A DNA stretch of 8,230 nt from Candidatus Omnitrophota bacterium. Its GTDB lineage: Bacteria > Verrucomicrobiota > Verrucomicrobiia > Limisphaerales > UBA1319. A program made the position numbers and the translations under genes. Of the stretch, positions 4,467-8,230 are shown piece by piece (within the stretch, counting starts at the first letter, position 1; every line of letters begins with the position of its first letter). The notes under the pieces are model-generated. The model did no database searches. It worked only from the letters and a program-made list of their open reading frames with translations, and was not told the origin of the DNA. Location: assembly GCA_023473405.1 (NCBI GenBank), contig JAMCZD010000407.1:1-8230 (forward strand). The letters run 5' to 3'.

Positions 4467-7400
4467 TTATCCAATGATTGTCGCGTAGAACTGGCCGTCC
4501 GTTGTTGCAGCGTTGAACTTGATTTCGACCGCATTGGCGGACGTCGGCTTGAACTGGGTCACGCCAAGCAGACCAGTCGTTGAGTTGCGAAGCAGCACTA
4601 AAGGTGTCCAGTTGTTCAGGTTGTGCGTGACCGTCCAGGTCGGCCCGGTACCGGTGAGTTGGACGTTGACGATCCGGGCAATGGACATGCTCCCAATCGT
4701 CACCCCGCTCGGGATGTCGGTGACACTGACGAGTTTGTTCGCCGCATCGGTTCCGACAAGGCTTGAGGCGGTCAGGGCCGGGATGGTGAGAAAGCCGGAG
4801 GTATCCCAAGTCGCAATCGAGGACCCGCCAACCATGATGCCTAGAGGATGTGCGCTGGTCGTGCCAATGAAGCCTGAGCCCATCGCGTTCCAGGCTGACA
4901 CGGTCGATACTCCGTCCGTTGCGGCAAAGCCGGTGGCGCCCAGGTGGATGTGATCAAAGGTCGGCCCCGCGCCCGTACGAAGGTCTTGCGGTGTTTCGAT
5001 CTTCAGCGCCCCGGCGGAGAAACCAAAGGTAAGGCCCCAATCACTCGACAACGCAATCGCCTCAACGTCACCGGTGGTGGCGGTCCCGCGCCCGAGCAGT
5101 CGCGCCGTCGCTATATGTGCCATCTTGGCAAACGTCACCGCTTCTGCGGCAATTGTTATCGCCCCACCATCGGCAATCGTCGCATCAGCAGATAAACTGA
5201 TCCACTTCGCCGTCCCCGCTGAACTGTATTGGAGTAACTGAGCACTGGCCCCGTCCGAAGGAACGTGTTTATACCCGTTCGCCGTCGAATGCCCAATATC
5301 TCCCGCCGCTGACAGGGTTATCGGTGCTGAGGCGCTGATTGCAACCGTGCCGGTTGCGTCGGGCAGCGTGATCGTCCTGGCCGTAGTCGGGGACCAGGTT
5401 AGCGTGCCGATGTTCGTCGTCCCGAGCATGAGTTGGTTCGACGTGTCGGTAAGATGCGCGTGTGGGGCTTGGATGTGGCCGGTGAAGGTAGGTGACTCTA
5501 GGAATGCAAACGTCTTGCGAGCCGCCCCGGTCGTGATTGTCGCATAGTAAGCATCGGTCAGAAATTCAATCGCCCCGGCTTCGGGTGTGCCGAGTAAGGT
5601 CCCTGACGTGAATTTAAGCGGAGCAGTCGAGGCCGTGGCGGTCCCGGCCTTGAGATGAAGGATAGCTGTTGCGCTTGCTACCCCGACTCCAATGGACGCA
5701 TCCACAATCAGATTGTCAGGAGTTCTAAGCACGTTCGCCGCGCTCCGATAGAGTTGCGTGTCCCCGCCTATGAGTATGCCCGCCGTGCTGCCGGTCGTCG
5801 GGACTTGGAGTTGACCTACCGGCGTAAGCACCATCTGACTTGTCGGAGTGTAAGCCACATCAACAGTTAAACCAATATCGTAAACAAAATGAATCCCATC
5901 GCCGTACCCATAAATACCCCCACCCCATGTTTCCTTGCTTTTCCACTGAGACGTTGAGTAATATACGGCATTAAATCCAATAAATGGATAAAGCGTAGTA
6001 GCTACCTGACCAAGATATAGTCCCCGATTTGTTCCGGTATAGCCAAACTTTGCTCCATAACCAAAACTGGTTGTCTCGCAATTGACCTCAAAATATTGTC
6101 CAGGGCTGGAACTCATGATTCCAACCTTCCCTGTCCCATTCGGGGTCAGAAGGATATTCCCGTTACCCGCCGCCGTCGCCAGTGTCAGGTTGCCCGTCGA
6201 GGTCTGGATCGTCTGAGCGCCGGCGGATTGCAAGATTCCTGTATTCAGAATGGTCCACCGTATGGTCCCCGATAGAGTAGTCTTATCTGCCGCCGTATAA
6301 AAGTCAATTTCGGTAGCCGCGTTGGCTGAACCGAAGCCGCCACCAATCGCCACCGCTTGATATGCGGTGGTTGACCAACCACCAATCAACGACATCGGCT
6401 CTTCCGCGTTAGTATAATGGTAAAGGGCAATCGCTCCGTATTTGTTGGTGACATTAGTACGTGTCGTCGCCGCCTGATCCGCGCCAATTAAGATGGCTGC
6501 CGCAAGATTCCCGGACGCAATATCGAACGGGGCTCCAGGAGTAGTTGTCAGGATTCCCACCTTCGTCCCATCCGTAAAAATCGGGCTGTCCGCAAGGTGG
6601 TTATTGGTCGCTGTCGAGTAGTAGGGGTATTTATGGGTAGTCAGCCCCCCCGCGTGAACGCCGTCCACCGTGTCCGCGTCTATCCCATTGCCCGAGCCCG
6701 CCGCCACCCATGAAATCGTCCCAGCCGCGTTCTGGAGATACTTCGTCCCGCTCGTCGATGTTAATGCCGATAGCGTGTCAAGCGTGTTTGCAACGAAGAT
6801 TGACCCTGCCGCAATGCCCGCTGGCATTGTCAGGTTCGACCAAGCCGGGTCACTCGCTGCACCGCCCGATTGGAGGAGTTGCAGCCCCGTCTCCGAGTCA
6901 GCAATGCTTGCAAGTGGAATGGCCGCAAGCCCAAGCGTCGTTCCGGTCATCGACAGGCCATCGCCCAGTGTAATCTCCTGCAATGCCCCGGCGCCTGATG
7001 CCGAACCTCGGCCTATGAGCTTGCTCGCCGCGCTGACTCCCGCCAGCTTGCTCCATGCGACCGCCGCCGCGTCCGCCATGTCAGCATTGACGATTTGTCC
7101 CCAGGACGGATTCCCTGCCGCGTTACCGTGTAGAACTGTGGTAGCGGTCCCCTGATTCGCGAAATCAGTGCTGGCGAGGGCTAGAGTGTGCCAGTTCGGC
7201 AGACCGCTTATGACCTGGAGCACCGCGCCGTTGCTGCCTACGTTCCGCTGTGTCCAGACGTTGTTGTCGCTCGCATAGAGTATGTCGCCGGCTGTCGCAT
7301 TGGTTGGGAAGGTAGCCGTGGACCATGCCGGTGCAGCCGCGCCGCCCGAGCGAAGGATTTGCCCGGCGCTACCCGCCGCTATTTGATTGAGGCTGGTGGT

Positions 7401-8230
7401 CGAATCGGCATAGACAAGGCCCCATTGACCATAGGTAGAACTGTTTGCGATCTTGACGAAGAAGGTCGTGCCGGTTTCGCCAAGGCCGTTCCCTGCTTTC
7501 GTCACCGCCGCTTGATAGAAGTTCTTCCAAACGATCGCGTCGGTGTCGATTACCGGGTTGTCGGTCTGCTGAACGAAGCTGTATTTCTCGTAGGTGTCGC
7601 CGTTCTCGACCATGACATAGGTGCCCTTGTCGAGTTCGGAAGTCGAATCCTCTGCTGTGCTCCGAGTCAATGCTCCGTAGCCGGCAACAATCGGCCCAAA
7701 CACATAGACACCGTTCTCGGTTTGGTCGGTCTGGTTCGGCAGCAAGATGCGGTCACCCTCCGAGCATGTATAACCATCCTGGCTGACGGATACGTTGCTG
7801 AGGTCGGGAATGTTCGCGGGGGCCGCACATTTCACAGGATCATGGACGCTGAGCCCGGTCCCCAAGGCGTCGGCATAAGCCTTGGTCACTGCGTCTTCAG
7901 CGTCAACCGGCGTCCCTACCTTCAGGCGCCCGCCCGTGTAACGCACGGCCACCGTGTTCAAGTCGGCGCTTTGGCTCCCATGCCAACCGTCAATCGAATC
8001 GGCGTTAAGTCCGGTGACCAACTCGTCCTGGCACATGGCCGAGACGAGGAAAGGTGCTTGTGCGGTGGTCGTGCTGCCAATGGTCCATTGGCCGGTCAAT
8101 GTCTCGTCACGGTCAAGTCGCGGGACCTTGACCATGTCGGCAAGTTGGGCATCGTAGAATCCGATATGCTTATCATCGGCGGCAGAGTAGTAACCGAGCA
8201 TGCCGTCGCGGGCGTCCTCGAAATCCCCAA
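4467..8230 (-). CDS. Long modular phage tail-fibre protein, 5' end beyond the window
   Basis: The frame is open from the right edge to a TAA at 4467-4469, 1253 codons in all. The first in-window Met (8199-8201, residue 1 below) is probably internal, since the codons before it (GDFEDARDG) read on naturally. The protein is low-complexity, rich in Ala/Gly/Ser/Thr and nearly free of Cys, as expected of trimeric beta-structured fibres on the virion. Recognisable modules are an ADSIDG motif (67-72) and its copy ADTVDGVHAG (509-518); a common fibre domain at about 119-229 (GDRILLPNQTDQTENGVYVF); RSGGAAAPAW and QSGGAASDPAW units; LIGRG/LLGRG units (395, 1035); three VGIxxxxPG-type repeats (548, 693, 837); a TITLPDATGTVA segment (943-954); and a C-terminal domain at about 1173-1244 (TVTHNLNNWTPLV ... 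FYATIIG) of the kind that closes many tail fibres. No intramolecular chaperone or endosialidase domain is visible at the C-terminus. Function is host recognition and attachment. Confidence 0.93.
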   Translation of the reverse strand, partial: GDFEDARDGMLGYYSAADDKHIGFYDAQLADMVKVPRLDRDETLTGQWTIGSTTTAQAPFLVSAMCQDELVTGLNADSIDGWHGSQSADLNTVAVRYTGGRLKVGTPVDAEDAVTKAYADALGTGLSVHDPVKCAAPANIPDLSNVSVSQDGYTCSEGDRILLPNQTDQTENGVYVFGPIVAGYGALTRSTAEDSTSELDKGTYVMVENGDTYEKYSFVQQTDNPVIDTDAIVWKNFYQAAVTKAGNGLGETGTTFFVKIANSSTYGQWGLVYADSTTSLNQIAAGSAGQILRSGGAAAPAWSTATFPTNATAGDILYASDNNVWTQRNVGSNGAVLQVISGLPNWHTLALASTDFANQGTATTVLHGNAAGNPSWGQIVNADMADAAAVAWSKLAGVSAASKLIGRGSASGAGALQEITLGDGLSMTGTTLGLAAIPLASIADSETGLQLLQSGGAASDPAWSNLTMPAGIAAGSIFVANTLDTLSALTSTSGTKYLQNAAGTISWVAAGSGNGIDADTVDGVHAGGLTTHKYPYYSTATNNHLADSPIFTDGTKVGILTTTPGAPFDIASGNLAAAILIGADQAATTRTNVTNKYGAIALYHYTNAEEPMSLIGGWSTTAYQAVAIGGGFGSANAATEIDFYTAADKTTLSGTIRWTILNTGILQSAGAQTIQTSTGNLTLATAAGNGNILLTPNGTGKVGIMSSSPGQYFEVNCETTSFGYGAKFGYTGTNRGLYLGQVATTLYPFIGFNAVYYSTSQWKSKETWGGGIYGYGDGIHFVYDIGLTVDVAYTPTSQMVLTPVGQLQVPTTGSTAGILIGGDTQLYRSAANVLRTPDNLIVDASIGVGVASATAILHLKAGTATASTAPLKFTSGTLLGTPEAGAIEFLTDAYYATITTGAARKTFAFLESPTFTGHIQAPHAHLTDTSNQLMLGTTNIGTLTWSPTTARTITLPDATGTVAISASAPITLSAAGDIGHSTANGYKHVPSDGASAQLLQYSSAGTAKWISLSADATIADGGAITIAAEAVTFAKMAHIATARLLGRGTATTGDVEAIALSSDWGLTFGFSAGALKIETPQDLRTGAGPTFDHIHLGATGFAATDGVSTVSAWNAMGSGFIGTTSAHPLGIMVGGSSIATWDTSGFLTIPALTASSLVGTDAANKLVSVTDIPSGVTIGSMSIARIVNVQLTGTGPTWTVTHNLNNWTPLVLLRNSTTGLLGVTQFKPTSANAVEIKFNAATTDGQFYATIIG

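Noticed and set aside
4459..4809. N-terminal extension of the tail-tip frame upstream of 4458
   Set aside because: It overlaps the end of the fibre gene in another frame, is not protein-like, and a good ribosome binding site marks the ATG at 4458.
4467..8230. CRISPR-like or tandem DNA repeats within the long minus-strand gene
   Set aside because: The repetition is at protein-module level, with irregular spacing and diverged DNA, so it is not a CRISPR array or simple tandem repeat.

Overview
The window shows the tRNA-side end of a tailed-phage prophage, or a relative of one, integrated at a valine tRNA gene. The base composition is moderately GC-rich (lower only in one cargo-like stretch). 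The tyrosine recombinase has the C-terminal style (RHxxAS ... GxSP...RHYR.LVT..EA..FW.I.P) that I associate with Verrucomicrobiota and related PVC-group bacteria. The lipoprotein, zinc-ribbon and tail genes also suit a prophage of a Gram-negative host. The host assignment is an inference from protein style only, and no housekeeping gene in the window fixes it.

Layout from left to right. Positions 1-364 are probably host chromosome. They hold at most the tail of one gene, a doubtful 39-codon frame and several hairpins, the best being a 12-bp stem at 316-351. A complete tRNA-Val(CAC) with encoded CCA lies at 365-439, followed by a terminator-like stem-loop. At 581-1693 a 370-aa tyrosine recombinase reads away from the tRNA. 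Its upstream region carries two pairs of direct repeats spaced one helical turn apart. The rightward block then continues with two small unknown proteins that look translationally coupled (1812-2294 and 2296-2646) and a helix-turn-helix protein (about 2633-2932).

From 2929 to the right edge everything is on the minus strand and is read leftward. In transcription order it is: a very long modular tail-fibre protein (cut by the right edge), a 116-aa beta-rich tail-tip-like protein, a 95-aa protein with one N-terminal membrane segment and a coiled coil, a 67-aa Cys-rich zinc-ribbon-like protein, and a 249-aa predicted lipoprotein with a coiled coil and an internal membrane segment. Most junctions are tight (8-nt gap, 6-nt gap, ATGA overlap, 65-nt overlap), which indicates one late operon. 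The two strands' gene blocks meet tail to tail at 2929-2932, where their stop codons overlap.

Working model: the recombinase uses the tRNA 3' end as its attachment core. The HTH protein is a candidate regulator. The minus-strand operon ends the virion/tail module and probably includes envelope-disruption (spanin-like) functions. No endolysin, capsid, portal, terminase or second att copy lies in this window. The two unknown coupled genes and the spanin-like lipoprotein are the parts least explained by known families.
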